The notes under the pieces were generated by a model, which was given only the letters and a program-made list of their open reading frames with translations, was not told where the DNA came from and did not search any database. From Marisa cornuarietis (taxonomy: Eukaryota > Mollusca > Gastropoda > Architaenioglossa > Ampullariidae), in the NCBI GenBank assembly GCA_004794655.1, contig SMMW01000125.1:372001-436000 (forward strand): DNA of 64,000 bases, given 5' to 3'. Positions 34,224 through 47,127 of this stretch are shown here, one piece after another. The translations under genes were made by a program, and so were the position numbers. How positions within the stretch are numbered: the stretch's first letter is position 1; every line of letters starts with the position of its first letter.

Positions 34224-36712
34224 ATGGCCTTATTCCATGTGGTGGAGTTCCTGGAGGAGGCAGAGGAAGGGTTGAAGGGGCCAGTAGCTGTCGTTCCAGA
34301 CAGCTGGCTACTGGCATTTAAAGGTGCCAGCCGCCGATTTTGCACTTGGCCCCCATCATCTGCGAAAGCAGATGCCAGCTTTATTTTAGGGGCCAAAAAG
34401 CCGGATATACACAGTTCGCCTCCACAGGACATTAAGTAAGTGCAATTTCTTTTGTGATTCATAATTGTGCTGAAAGATTTATGATGCATGTTAGCATTAA
34501 TGATCAAAATGACTATCCTATATGTGCTGCAGGAGAAAAGTAGGAGATTATAATAATATTTGGACTGTTCAAACATTAAAACATTTCGTTAACCTCTGGC
34601 TAATTGTGTTAACATACAATGCTATTGTTAGCCTGTAGATGTTTGTAATGTCATTACAGTGCAGATGCTGCACTATAAAGGTGTATTATTATTAAAGAAA
34701 AGGTAGGCCTTCTTTTGGTCTTGATTTGTCAAATCTAATTTGGTTGCTTTTTACTATTCATTTCCATGCAGATAATTATCAAGATGCTAGTCATCTCTGT
34801 GAGAGACTAAAGGATACATCAGAGGTGGAGACAGATGGCCCAGATAGTCAGCCCACCAAAAGAATGCAAATAGCTCTAAGTAGATTTCGGTCTGTTTTTA
34901 TTTTCTCTACTTTATTAAAGGGACTTTTTGTGTACGTCATGTAAGGACACAAAGCCGGGCCATCTTCCTGGTTAAATGGCATACTTACAGGATGAGCAAA
35001 TTTTGTGCAATAAAAATAAAATTTTTTAACAACATAATTATAACTTGAAAATTTAAGTTTATTCAAAAGTTTTCATTTGACTCAGGGATGCACAGCTAAC
35101 AGACAGCGAAGAAGAGGAGGATGCTGAGGCATCACTACCATGTGTTGGCCATTTAGATATTCAGCAGTCTGCACAACCATTGCCATACACTTTGCCTCCA
35201 GTGGTTGACACCAGCTATAGGTTGCCATCCCCAAGTAGCAGCTCTCAGAAAAGCACTGTTTCCCCATTGCCTTCACGCCTTCAACGTCTTCCCATTCCAT
35301 TGTCTGGTTTTCGTGCCAACAGAGACTTGTTACCCCTTGCAAGGTGATTTGAAATCCTTTTGTTTATTCTCATTTTAGCATTTTGTTTGGTCTTAATTCA
35401 ACCAAGAGCTTTAAACAGTGTTTTTGTGAGATATAACAATAAGTGGAAAACCCCAGCCTTCTTGGGCCATCGTGAACAGACTTGAAATAAGCATGGGTCA
35501 CAAATCAAATAGATATGACAAATGAGAAAGTAATCAAAATTAGTGATATTTTCCAGGCGTCTTTAACTACAGCAAAGCCAGCGAAGATCAATATTTTACA
35601 TGCTTTCTGCTATTGTGTTCTTCACATTTTAAAGAAGTTTTGCCATGTGCCTTTGGTTCCAGCTAAACAAGCGAAAAGTTCGCCGGACCTAGTCTCTTCT
35701 TGTAGAAGTAAAGAACTATGTGAAAGACATGCATAGAAGGATGATACAAAGAGAAAAACAAGAACAGGGAGAACTGCCAGTAGGCTCTCAGTTTCTCATA
35801 CAAGTTGCAGAGGAAGTAGAGCGCCTCGATTGAGATCTGCATGCAGACCCTCTGACCCAAAGAAAAGGACATGCTTGGTAAATGTTTTATTCTCATTTGT
35901 TCAGATGAGTCAATCTATTGTTATTCTCTTTAATGTTTCCCGTACCATTTTATCGTATACAGCAAGTGACATGTCATGTGTCAAATGACTTACTAAAAAA
36001 AAAATAAAGCTATTGATATAATGGCATTGATTGCAGCCGATTTCTGTAACCACCTTAGCTTGGTTACAAAAAGAAAATATTATGAAAAATCCTTAGCAGT
36101 TTCCTTCCTTTTTGTATTATATAGTGCTCATTTGATTAAGACAACACGTATTATGATACTGTCTACAGCAAGTTTCAAGAAAAAAATTTATCTTTTAGGT
36201 ATGAATATTGACCTTTCAACCTAATAATACTAATACTTATTTTTTTAATAAGTCTCAGAAACCCATTAACAAACTTGAGCTAGTGTACACATAGTGTACA
36301 TTCCTATAGTTAGAATTTTGGGCAGCGAAATAGTGGCGGTCTCATGTTGTCTAGCAGTTTTTTTAAGCAATCCCTGATAACCAAATGCATAGCTAATTGA
36401 ATATTGGATAATCGAGGTTCCACTGTGTCTATATAATTTGATCATACCTTTCTTTATTTTGCATTCTGGCCTTCAGGTTCAGTGAACTACTATTAAGTGA
36501 TTACTTATTATTCCGACCTCATATTTTTACTATTTGCTGTTTTAGATGCTGTAAGAAAACAGTATCCTGAAGCTATGGATCACGATATCCAGATACAAAT
36601 CAATTCTTGGCTGGCTGGTGCTCAAGACTGGGAATATGACAAAAGGGAAAGGTCTGAGCACAGCCTGGACAACATTAATTGTTTAGAAGTGGAGGAACCA
36701 GTGGAGCTGTAA
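34224..36712 (+). pseudogene. DUF4806-type gene, exons unresolved
   Basis: Blocks in order: 34224-34435 (FHVVEFLEEAEEGLKGPV, AVVPDSWLL, FCTWPP, donor gtaagt); about 34772-34880 (YQDASHLCERLKDTSEVETD); about 35086-35346 (acidic then Ser/Pro-rich, ending GFRANRDLLPLA, donor gtgatt); about 35707-35842 (VKNYVKDMHRRMIQRE); and 36545-36711 (DAVRKQYPEAMDHDIQIQIN, SWLAGAQDWEY, stop TAA). The N-terminal 'vVeFl...vaVVP..Wl....CyWPP' and the 'TSdlqTD' block are shared by invertebrate genes ending in DUF4806, many of them linked to DNA transposons. Splice phases between the first three blocks do not match in my hands, so it may be a pseudogene; another splice choice could rescue it. AATAAA lies just after the stop (about 36731). 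Confidence 0.5.
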
Positions 36713-36978
36713 AATCATTTTTATTTACTTCAATAAACTTTTTTGTTACATTATTGACTGACTTTTGTGCACTTTTTTGCTGCTTTGTATATTTTGTTTA
36801 TGTTTGTCACATTTGGTATATTTCTTCTATATGTTATTGGTATTAGGGCTGTTTGTTGTATCCTGCTTTGTATTTTTAAATCAGGATACACCAAACAAAT
36901 CCCCAAAATACTAATAATATATCTAAGAAGTACCACAACTATATGTGGGATTCACGTAGACACCATATGGTTTTCCAG

Positions 36979-37115
36979 GCTACATGAGGGAGACATAGGC
37001 GCTAATCTAGTGTTTCAGGGATACATGTGGGAGACATATGGGCACTAATCTAGTGCTTCCGGGATACATGAGGGAGACATGGGCGCTAATCTAGTGTTTC
37101 AGGAATACATGTGAG
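36979..37115. repeat. Minisatellite, period about 42 bp, three to four copies
   Basis: The words 'atacatgagggagacat' and 'gctaatctagtgtttcag' return at 36979, 37019, 37062 and, decayed, about 37102. Confidence 0.85.
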
Positions 37116-37647
37116 GAACATATGGGGACCACACTGTAGTCTGAGGTAAAACAGACATGGACGCCCATAACAATCCACTGTGCAAACTCCCAATGGGCGT
37201 CGACACCAATATGCCACAACCAACCCATACACTCATGACATGGGACCCATATGTCCCCCATCTTTCTGTGCTTCTGGTGCGGTAAATGAAAATATGTTTA
37301 TTATTGTGTATGTAAGAAAACAGTTGGTTTAAAAAATCTGGCCTACAAAACGCTGGACACCTTCAAATTCTGTTCTCACCTCAATGTTTGAATTGACTTC
37401 CTGCTGTCAGCACAAACTGCTTGTGCCTGTCATGTACCTGCTGTCAGATCTGCTGTGATGACGAAGTGTAATGCTGGCTGAGGCTGCAGTCAGTCTGGTG
37501 CCCCGCTCACATCCAGAGATATCCCAGATGGCAATGAAACATTTTATAAACGATTTAAAAATGCTAACATGGTTGTAATAATGTAAAAGTTTGACATGAA
37601 ACATTTTAGAAACATTTACTGAATAAACATTTACAACTGAAACATTT
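37116..37647. other. Unassigned DNA
   Basis: No gene or recognised repeat between the minisatellite and foldback copy 2. Confidence 0.35.
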
Positions 37648-39860
37648 GGTCAAGTTCATACGTTCGCGCAGCCATGCCCTTTTTTTAGAACGGTTACTTG
37701 TAACTTTATTGCTTTAATTTTTTTAGGCTCATATCGCTCGTTTTTTGGACAAAAAAATTAATCAGTTCGATTGTTGATTCATTTTTCTATCGAGGGATTA
37801 AGACGTAGTTTTTACGTTTGATAGTAATTTTCTGCGTTTTCCCATGGTACCTGTCTTTCTGTTTAAAAAATGGCTAGCAAATTCCCAGTATTGAAATTTC
37901 GCCCGGCAGCTTTGAAAATTTATATTTATTAACCTACAGTAAAGACAACCATCAGTAATACACCATTTTAAGAGCATTTTTAAAACATTCACTTGGTGTA
38001 AATTTTAAAATACATAGACTTTGTCTTTGAGTACTAAAATCAAATGAAAGATTACAACTGTACGCATTTTAGAATTTTAGAAATTCGCCGGCCGGAAATT
38101 AACAAAAAAAAAATTATTTACGCAATATATACAGACATAAAGTACGAAGCAAACATATGTGTTAGCAGAATATACATTAGAATTTTAATTTTTTTTTACT
38201 ATTTTCGTCTTCTTTTTGGTTGTTAAAGTAAAAATCCATGTCAAAGTGAGTGACAACAACATGCTTTTTTCTCAAAATGGTGATCAACCGTAAAACTTCC
38301 TGCCAGTTCAAGGGAGGGAATCATGGTGGACGATTTCCGAACGGCTCAAGTAATTCCCTCCCTTGTTATATTTGTTTAGGCTTCTGAAACCTCTAACTGA
38401 GTTATTCTTATTACTAATTATCATGGCATTATCTGATGGAAATACTACAAAAGGTTTTTTTTAAGCAAACACAAGGTAAATATGTTTCTTTTCTACACAT
38501 GTTGACCCTACTGGACCTGTCTGCTGCATTTGACACTATAGACCACTCTCTGCTTCTTCACAGACTCCACACCCTCTACGGGATTTCTGGACCTGCCCTC
38601 TCATGGTTCAACTCCTATCTCACTGATAGGACCCAGACTGTGGTAGTCGATGGTCAGACATCTCGCCCTGCTTCCCTTTTCTGTGGCGTTCCCCAAGGCT
38701 CAGTACTTGGCCCAGTCCTGTTCATCCTGTATACTAAACCACTTTCATCTTGCATCAGGTCTCACCAGGTGTCTCATCAGTCCTATGCAAATGACACGCA
38801 GCTTTACTGTTCTATTCCACTGGCTGAGTCTCACTCTGCTATTAGCTCTCTAGAAGCTTGTATTAGTGATGTCAAGGGCTGGATGGTGAAAAACAAGCTT
38901 AAACTAAATGATGATAAAACGGAAGCCCTCTTGTGCCATAGAAGAAGACATCAACCTTCACTAGTCAGTCTGCCCAATCACATCAAGGTGGGCGACAGCA
39001 ACATCACCTTCACGTCATCCGTTAGGAATCTGGGATTTATTGTCACCGCAGACATGACCCTTGATAAACATGTTACAGCTGTCTGTCAGTCTGCCTACTA
39101 TGAGCTCCGTAAGATCAGTGCCATCCGTCACTTTCTCTCTACACGTGCCACCAACACTCTTGTCTGTGCGTTTGTTCTTTCACGACTTGACTACTGCAAC
39201 TCCTTGCTGGCAGGCTGCCCCTCATCCCTCATTCAGAAACTCCAGAGAGTACAGAACTCCGCTGCACGTCTGGTACTTAGAGCAAGGAAACGGGACCATG
39301 TCACTCCTCTCCTTCGTTTCCTACACTGGCTACCCGTCCGTTCTCGCATCCAGTACAAACTGTCTGTGCTGTGTTTTAATTTCTTTGCAGGCTCCTGTCC
39401 TGACTATTTCTCTGAACTTCTCATCCCTTACTCTCCGGCCAGACAACTCCGCTCTTCCTCTGACAACTGTACTCTGACTGTTCCTGTCACCAGAACAACA
39501 ACATATGGTCACAGGACTTTTGGCTACTGTGCTGCAAAACAATGGAACTCTCTTCCTTTTCATATCCGCCACCTTCCTACAATTGAATCCTTCAAATCTG
39601 CACTGAAAACGAACCTCTTCCTTGAGCACTACTCCTAGTCCACAATGCTAGTCCTTACCCCCCCTTCCCTCTTGCTACTTTACCCATCACTATTTTTCTC
39701 TGTTCCTGTTACTTGATGCCTTTTGTTATCTGTTTTTGTCAGTACTGTCGTTTTCTTTCGTCCCCGTGTTTTGTATCTACTTAGTCCACGTCTCTTCCCC
39801 GTTTTAAGCGCTAAGAGCATGCTCTCTACGAGTGTGAATATGCGCTATAAAAATCTTCAC

Positions 39861-39908
<48 letters not shown>

Positions 39909-40868
39909 CTATTATTATTAATCTAAATTGTTCTTCTACCTTTTTTAGTTAATTTGTTTTTGATTTTGTAATAAAAGGTAAATACATCTCGCTCCAATGG
40001 GAACGGAACCGCTGCTTAGCCTTCCGTCGCCGAGGCGTTAAAATGGTAGGAAACATAACATTTAGTCAAAAATATTAAATAAATAATATGTAAACATTTG
40101 CAGGAAAATGTCCTAATCCATTGCTTACGCATGGCTGAGAGGCCGTTACAACCATAGCTGGTACCATGAATTTACCCCTTTTTCAAAAAATTATAGAAAA
40201 TTAACGAAAGTGGTAGAAGAACAATTAAAATTGATAATGATAGATCAAATTGTGTACAAAAGAATCATTTTTACCTTGATTCTCACCCTTGAAATGACAG
40301 GAAGTCAAGAATATATAGTCAACAAAGGAAAGTTCGAGAATCAAAGCACGTTGTGTCTCACTTTGACATGGATTTTTACTTCAACAATCACAAAGGAGAG
40401 GAAAAAAGTAAGTAATATTAACATTCTAATGTATATTCTATTAAAACTATGTTTGTTTGGTACTTTATGTCGGTATATTTTGTGTAAATAATTATTTTTT
40501 GTTCATTTCCGTCAGCTGAACTTCAAACGTTCTAAAACGCATACAGTCGTAATCTTTCATTTGATTTTCATACTCGAAGATTAAACCTATGTATCTTAAA
40601 ATTTACACCAAGTGAATTTTTTTAAATGCTCTTTAAAACGGTGTATCACTGATGGTTGTCTTTACTGTAGGTCAATAAATATAAATTTTCAAAGCTGCCG
40701 GTCAAAGTTTCTACTTCGGGTAATGCTAGCTATTTTTTAAACAGAAAGACAGGTACCGTGGGAAAACGCAGAAAATTACTGTCAGACGTAAAAACTACGA
40801 CATAAAAAGAAGATCGGTCGATAGAAAAATGAATCAACTATCGAATGCATTACTTTTTTTTTAGTCAA
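37648..40868. mobile_element. Foldback-family element, copy 2, split by a LINE
   Basis: Left arm 37648-38498 continues at 39918-40060 after the LINE. About 90 bp of spacer follows, then an inverted right arm at about 40150-40868 matching the left arm in reverse complement. Without the 1.4 kb LINE the element would be about 1.8 kb, with arms of 700-900 bp. No coding capacity. Such long inverted arms define foldback-type DNA elements and would form a hairpin if transcribed. Confidence 0.75.
38499..39915 (+). mobile_element. 5'-truncated CR1/L2-type LINE, most complete copy of its family
   Basis: It encodes about 380 aa of RT in one open frame: DLSAAFDTIDHSLLLHRL, GISGPALSWFNSYL, CGVPQGSVLGPVLF, SYANDTQLY, KLKLNDDKTEALL and a C-terminal thumb ending FLEHYS. 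The catalytic box YADD is YAND, so the first Asp is lost and the copy should be inactive. The apparent ATG at 38436 lies in the host foldback element, so the 400-aa ORF is a chance fusion. The 3' UTR ends in 'gcgctataaa' and an (ATT)n tail at 39858-39910. Endonuclease and ORF1 are missing. Confidence 0.9.
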
Positions 40869-40980
40869 AACAATGCATTTTAAAATGAAAAAAATAGAAA
40901 AAGACCCGGGCGAATTATACCGGGTGGAAACCAAGCGTGGACCGCGCTACACGGGTGAATTGTACCAGGAGGTCGCGAAT

Positions 40981-41058
40981 GGATTATGATGTATTACGTA
41001 GGATTATGATGTAGTGAGTATGACGTAGAATGCATGACGTAGAATGCATGACGTAGTA
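40981..41058. repeat. Short tandem repeat with TGACGTAG words
   Basis: 'ggattatgatgta' occurs twice, then 'atgacgtag(a/t)' three times in about 45 bp. TGACGTA resembles a CRE half-palindrome; whether it is regulatory is unknown. Confidence 0.5.
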
Positions 41059-41059
41059 A

Positions 41060-42580
41060 GGGATGGTTGAATGAGAGAAACGACAGAGGATGGAAGCTAT
41101 AGAACAGAATAAAAATGCTTACTATTAAGTAATATTCAAACTGTAATGTGTATTCTAATAAAATATATGTTTGTTTGGATTTGTAGATTTGAAAAGTGTT
41201 GTAAAATCAGTCATCTCAAAACACATTTACACGCCATGCACTTCGCATTGACGCAACATTGGGTTGTTTCCCTTGCTAACGCTCTAAGAAGATTTTTTTT
41301 TTTTCAAAAACAAGATTGTTATCGGCGTTTTCTTAGTGAACATTCATAGAAATACGGTAAAACGTTGAATATAACAACTACAGTCAGAATATCAAGTGAG
41401 TCCTTAAAAAGATGGCGCCATTAATAATTAAAAGTCACTTTATGTTGCCGCACCCGAATGCTAGATGCTACTATAGTGTAGTAGTTATAAACCGCGCTTA
41501 TTTCCCTTTGAGCGAGAAGGTGAGTTCAGATTTTATGCCGGAAATTCTCTCTCTTGTTGGTCTCATAGATTTAGGTGAGTTTGAAGAAACATAAATGACG
41601 TCAGTTTGTGTGGATGATGTCAAAAGATGTATGTCCTGAGCGAATGACGAATGCCTTTGACGAGGGAGAGAAAAATCATTTGGAGGAAAAAATAATGAGA
41701 AAGGAAAAAGTGTCATAAGATCATCGTTAGGGAATATTTTTATGTTATTTTGTGTCCTTTTAGTTTTTAGTAAAAGTAGGCAGATCTGCACAGGCATGTC
41801 GTTTTATTCTTTTTGTGAGAAAGAACACGTATTTGTTCGGCCCGTGCATGTCATTCGAAGAGAGAGTGACAGTAATGCTTCCCGAGATTGTGACACAACT
41901 ATTAAAAGTTTAACAGGTAAATGTTTATAAATATTTTAAAAAGGTCGAAAATAAGTTTGAAAATAATTTGAATGTAAACATTACTAAAACATTTTTTAGA
42001 TGGGCAAGAAAAACATTATTTAAACATTTCGTGAGAACATTTATAAAACATTTATAAAATGTTTCAATGCTATCTGGGATGAACCCAGTCCTCTTAATTA
42101 ATCTTCAGGCGTTTGAGTGTTTTATTTAAGACATAGTCTTTTAATTGTGTTCGTGCTATTTGCTACTAAATAATGCCATTTCTTTTGAACTCAGTCCCAT
42201 AAAATATTGTCAGGTAAGTGTTTGCTATGGAAAAAATGTCTCTTTACAATAAAAATACTAATTCGCCAAAGAGATTTTTGTTTTAACTTAAAGTTAGGGA
42301 TATTTAAGTTCAGGTACGTGACCTGGATTGTTGTTTGCACGTTCCAGCGACTAAACGACAGAAGACACCAGGACTGAGCAAAAACTGGTGTGTACTTAAT
42401 GCCGAATTCTGGATACTAGAGACTTTATACTTGATACTTGATAGACATTCTGTTGCTGTTGGTGTTGATTTAAAAATGCTCTTTTAGGAGACATTTACCC
42501 CTCTCTTACGGTATTAAAAAACAATTGTATTTCGAGCCTGTTATTCACTGCATGTAAAATGTTCTAGTCTACTCCTGATA
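41060..42580. other. Unassigned DNA with two exon-like frames
   Basis: Two plus-strand frames have exon-like borders: about 41412-41575 (ends before gtgagt-like 'ggtgag') and about 41771-41921 (after 'tttttag', before 'aggtaaat'). Neither matches a known family nor joins in phase to gene B. They could be lost 5' exons of gene B; evidence is weak. Confidence 0.25.
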
Positions 42581-42584
42581 TTTT

Positions 42585-45196
42585 GTGTTTATATAGACCA
42601 CTGCCAAATATAACAATCAAATTGACAGATAATATGTTTCTATCGGAATTTCATGATCTGCTTGACCACTGCAATACGCTCAGTGGCATACCTGTGGTAG
42701 TGGGTGACTTTAATGTCCATTTTGACGAAGAAAACCATCAGTATACCAAGAAGATAACAGATCTGCTTGATGTCTTCCGGTTCACCCAGTCAGTCACGGA
42801 GCCAACACACGTGAAAAAGCATATCCTGGATTGGGTGGTGCACATACCTGTTGATCAAGTTATACGTACAGTTACAGTCTCCAATGTGCTCTCTTCAGAC
42901 CCTTACTGCGTGCGGTTTGATCTGTCAGCCAGCCAACCACCGCTGACACCAGTGTTTTGCACTCTTCGTCGTATTCGTGACATGGACATGTCTATGTTTT
43001 TGTGCAGACCTAAGAACCGAACTTGCTCTCTGCCCCTCAACTTCTGCTTAAAGGCTCGTGGCTGTTCTCCGTACCGTGCTGGAAGTCCATGCTCCTGCTG
43101 TGTGTACCCAAGTTCACCCCAGGAAACGTGCGCCTAGCATTCGTGTTGAGCTGCGGAGAGCTAAGGTGGAGCGTCGACGAGCTGAGAGGTTGTGGCGTAG
43201 GTCTGGGCTGACCGTCCACAAACAGCTGCTATATGCTGCCAAGCGTTCAGTCATTCACCTTGTTCATTCAGCCAAAACTGCATTCATTCGTGCTCACATC
43301 GGCATTTTCTCGTCGAGTCGAAGCCTGTTTAAGACCTGCAACCATCTGCTGGACCGCACTAACAGGCCGCAACTGCCTGCAGGCATTGCACCTGCTTCAC
43401 TCCCTGAGGCCTTCAGCAAGTTTTTTGTCCGGAAGATTCTTGACATTTGACACTTGATCAGCTGTCTGTGCACAATCCTGCTAGCCACATCGACCATCTG
43501 GCAAGGCCACAGTGCTCCTTTTCTTCCTTTCAGCCGATCTCGGAAAGCGAGCTTAAGACCATGATACTTCAGTCAAAACCCACAACCTGTCCACTGGACC
43601 CAGTTCCCACCCCTCTACTGGTAGACTGTCTTGACGTCCTACTTCGTGCCCTAACAGAAATAGTAAATGATAGCTTGACTTCTGGCATTTTCCCTTCCAC
43701 CTTTAAAACAGCCTTAGTGAAGCCGCTGTTAAAAAAGCCTACCCTGGACATCAATGTATTAGACAATTACCATCCAGTCTCAAACTTATCATTTGTGTCT
43801 AAAATCCTTAAGAAAATAGTTCTCAAGCAACTTCTATCCCATCTGAACTCTAAAAACTTGATTTCTCCATCACAGTCTGCTTATCGCCCTTTTCACAGCA
43901 CTTAGACTGCTCTGCTAAAAGTGAAAAATGACATTTTGTCTGCTCTGGATAGAGGTGACATCTCATTTCTCACCATGTTAGACCTGTCTGCTGCCTTTGA
44001 TACCATAGATCACACTACTCTCATTCATAGACTCAGTACTCTCTATGGCATCTCAGGCTCCCCACTCAGCTGGTTTCAGTCATATCTCTCAGATAGGACT
44101 CACTCAGGTATAGTGGATGGCTGCGTGTCTTCGCCTGTCTCTATTCACTCAGGAGTCCCCCAAGGCTCTGTACTTGGTCCCATCCTTTTCATCTTGTACA
44201 TGAAGCCACTTACTACTCTAATTCAATCTCACTCTATATCCCATCAATCCTTTGCTGACGACACCAGCTGTATACCAGTTGTTCTCCTTCTCAGGCTCAC
44301 ACTACTATCCAGAGCATCCAAGATTGTATTTCGGATATTAAGCTATGGATGACCCACAACAAGTTAAAGCTAAATGACGGAAAAACAGAAGCTTTACTTT
44401 TTTCAAAGAGGAGAGCCAGGGTTTACTCTTCATTGCATGTTTCTGTTCGGGTAGGCGATGCCGATGTTCCTTTTGTAACTTCGGCACGTAATTTAGGTTA
44501 CATTATGTCTGCTGACATGTCTCTTGATAAACATGTCTCTCACATTTGTCGATTTGCATACTATGAGCTCCGGAAGATCAGGTCCATTCGCCATACTCTG
44601 TCCATCTCAATCACCAAAATTCTTATCTGCTCGTTTATTCTGTCTAAATTAGACTACTGCAAATCTCTTCTTGCTGGCTGTCCTCAATACCTCATTGATA
44701 AGCTTTAGAAGGTTCAGAACTCAGCTGCTCGTCTCGTTTTTCGGACTCGCAAACATGATCATGTCTCACCACTTCTTCAAGCTCTGAACTCTCTGCTATG
44801 GTTTCTTCGAAGATTACTCCCCCAGCTACTTTAATGAAATCTTGTCTGTCAAAACACCTGCCCGAAACCTTCGCTCCTCATCAGCCTCTCGCATTTTATC
44901 CCTGCCTTTCACAAAGACAGTCACATACGGACAACGGATGTTCTCCCTTTGTGCTGCTCAGCAGTGGAACTCTCTACCACATCACATTCGCCACTCAGCC
45001 TCCAAGGCTGCATTCAAACACTCTCTTAAAACATATCTTTGTACAAAATACTATTCCTGACTTGTACCTCATCTTTATGTTGTTCAGTGTCACTATGTGT
45101 ACCTCACTGTGTATTGGTTTTTATGTTTCTCTCTATCAAATTGTACTGCGCAGAGAGTGCGATCTATCTTATTCGTGATTCTGTGCATTATAAGTT

Positions 45197-45262
<66 letters not shown>
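42585..45262 (+). mobile_element. CR1/L2-type LINE, second family, with endonuclease and RT
   Basis: In order: endonuclease C-terminal part with VVVGDFNVHFDEE and HILDWVV (42585-43000); a basic linker (43058-43450); RT with SAYRPFHST, LDLSAAFDTIDHTTLIHRL, GISGSPLSWF, GVPQGSVLGPILF, SFADDTS and NKLKLNDGKTEALL (43447-44708); a decayed thumb to 45060; then a 3' UTR and an (ATT)n tail at 45202-45262. FADD is intact. Breaks are a frameshift near 43440, an in-frame TAG near 43903, a frameshift near 44275 and a TAG near 44706. The N-terminal endonuclease is missing. It lies upstream of the first identified exon of gene B. Confidence 0.9.
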
Positions 45263-45271
<9 letters not shown>

Positions 45272-45800
45272 TTCTGCAATTTGAGAGATCAAGATTGGGA
45301 AAGAAAGGATAAGGGACACAGAAGCTAGACTCGATAAATGACGTACTGTATCATGACATGTTATGAATGACATGCTGTCTTAAAATACGAAGTACATAAT
45401 CTCGCATGATACGAGAAAGGTTCTTTATAATCTTCTCCTCGTAGCAAAGGTGAAGAAACAACAGCCAGGGAACTGCCATTTTTTATTATTTTCAGTGAGT
45501 CACAATGAGGCGGCAGTAACCTTAATAATTTGGAACAAAGCCCAGATGGTAGACGCTGTGCCAGACCAGTGATAAGACAACTGTCAGCATGTCTGGTATC
45601 CAATCATCTGCTCAACAAAATGTGAGCCATGGAAACTTTAAATATTGAGAATTTACTGACACATGTACACGTGTAATCAGTATATGATTCATGACACACT
45701 AGTCGTGCCTTAATTTAATTTTGATGTTAATTTTAATCTGATGACCTGACCCCCTATTTGATGACTCCATGGTGTCATGACACTAAAGGTGGGCCGTCAG

Positions 45801-47127
45801 CCCGGGGCTCGTGAACGAGGTGGAGTCAGTCAAAAGGGAGGCAGCCCTGTGGAGGTTTATCTGCACTTTATCAAAGACACAGAAGCTGCTCTTCTCGCTG
45901 GGTCAGGTCAGTCTTTATTTCTACACACGTCACTTCCGGTGTAGATTCTATTGCTGCTGTTTCTTTGTTTTACCTTGTTCTCGTCTTACTGCAACTTGTA
46001 TATTACTAGAAATCTGTTTCCTAATGTTTTAAAATAAAATTGAGAGAAGTTTACAACAACATATTTCTATTAGCAGGATAATGTCGTACCTAATTTACTA
46101 TTATTTATTGTCTCATTGAGTGTACGGTACTTCGCACACAGCCATATGTTATTTTAATTTTTTTATTTTAATTTTTTTTCAGCCGAAAATTAACAGCTGG
46201 TCTTGATACACTTTGATCTTGTTCTCTCCCTATCTTCCTCCTATATATACTCAGGAATACACAAAACAAATAAAGGAAGCTAAAACTAGAACATGCACGA
46301 TGCAAACATGCAACAGCACACTCACGTGCAAAAACATTTAAAAAGAACTAGGAATAACAGATGAAATCGTCTTTTTACTACTACTACTACTAATAATAAT
46401 AATAATAATAACTGTATAGCGCATATTCACACTCATAGAGAGCATGCTCCTACCGCTTATAACCGGGAAGAGACATGGACTAAATGGATAGAACACGAGG
46501 GACGGAAGAATAAACGACAGTACTGATAGAAAAATAGAAAACAAAGATAGAAAACACAAAAAGGCACCAAGTAACAGGATTAGAGAATATAGAGATTCTG
46601 CAGAGAAATAGGGGTAGAAAAGTAGCAATAGGTGAACGGGGAGGTTAGGAAGGACTAGTATTATGTGGACTGTGTTAGGAGTAATACTCAAGGGAGAAGT
46701 GCGTTTTCAGTGCAGATTTGAAAAATTCAGTTGTAGCAAGGTGGCGGATATGGAAAGGGAGAGAGTTTTATTTCAATAAAATATTAGTTCACATTGCATA
46801 ACAATTGTATTTCCTTCTACGAAAATACAAAATAAAAAAAAAATCCAACTCTCGACGTGCTCCATAAAGGTTCTGCTTTGTACATCAGCCAACCTATTGC
46901 TATTGGAAAGAATGCCAAATACAAAATAATTCATCAAAAGTATTGCTTTCTCTTTGTCTTCAGGAAGTCGTAGCCCTATTCAAGACATTAAACAGAAGTC
47001 AGGAGCCGATGTACAGTTGGACCCGAGCCCGTCTCCCGTACAAGACACGATGACTGTAATAATCCGCGGCTCACGTCTCCAGATCGAGACGGCAGTCAAG
47101 CTCATTAACCAGGAGACCGGGGACCAG
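45801..47127 (+). CDS. Gene B KH-like domain (two exons)
   Basis: Exon 45801-45906 encodes a Gly-rich lead and VEVYLHFIKDTEAALLAGS; exon 46964-47127 encodes SRSPIQDIKQKSGADVQLD and VIIRGSRLQIETAVKLINQ. The KSGADV turn and the RGS...A(V)KLI helix match a KH fold. The loop reads AGSGSRS, closer to a GxxG loop than gene A's but not canonical. A LINE tail on the minus strand sits in the 1057-bp intron between them. Confidence 0.65.

Noticed and set aside
38436..39638. Apparent complete 400-aa gene
   Set aside because: The ATG and first 21 codons lie in foldback sequence; the rest is a 5'-truncated LINE RT.
45188..45373. Poly-Asn ORF and the poly-Leu ORF opposite
   Set aside because: Both are readings of the LINE's (ATT)n tail.
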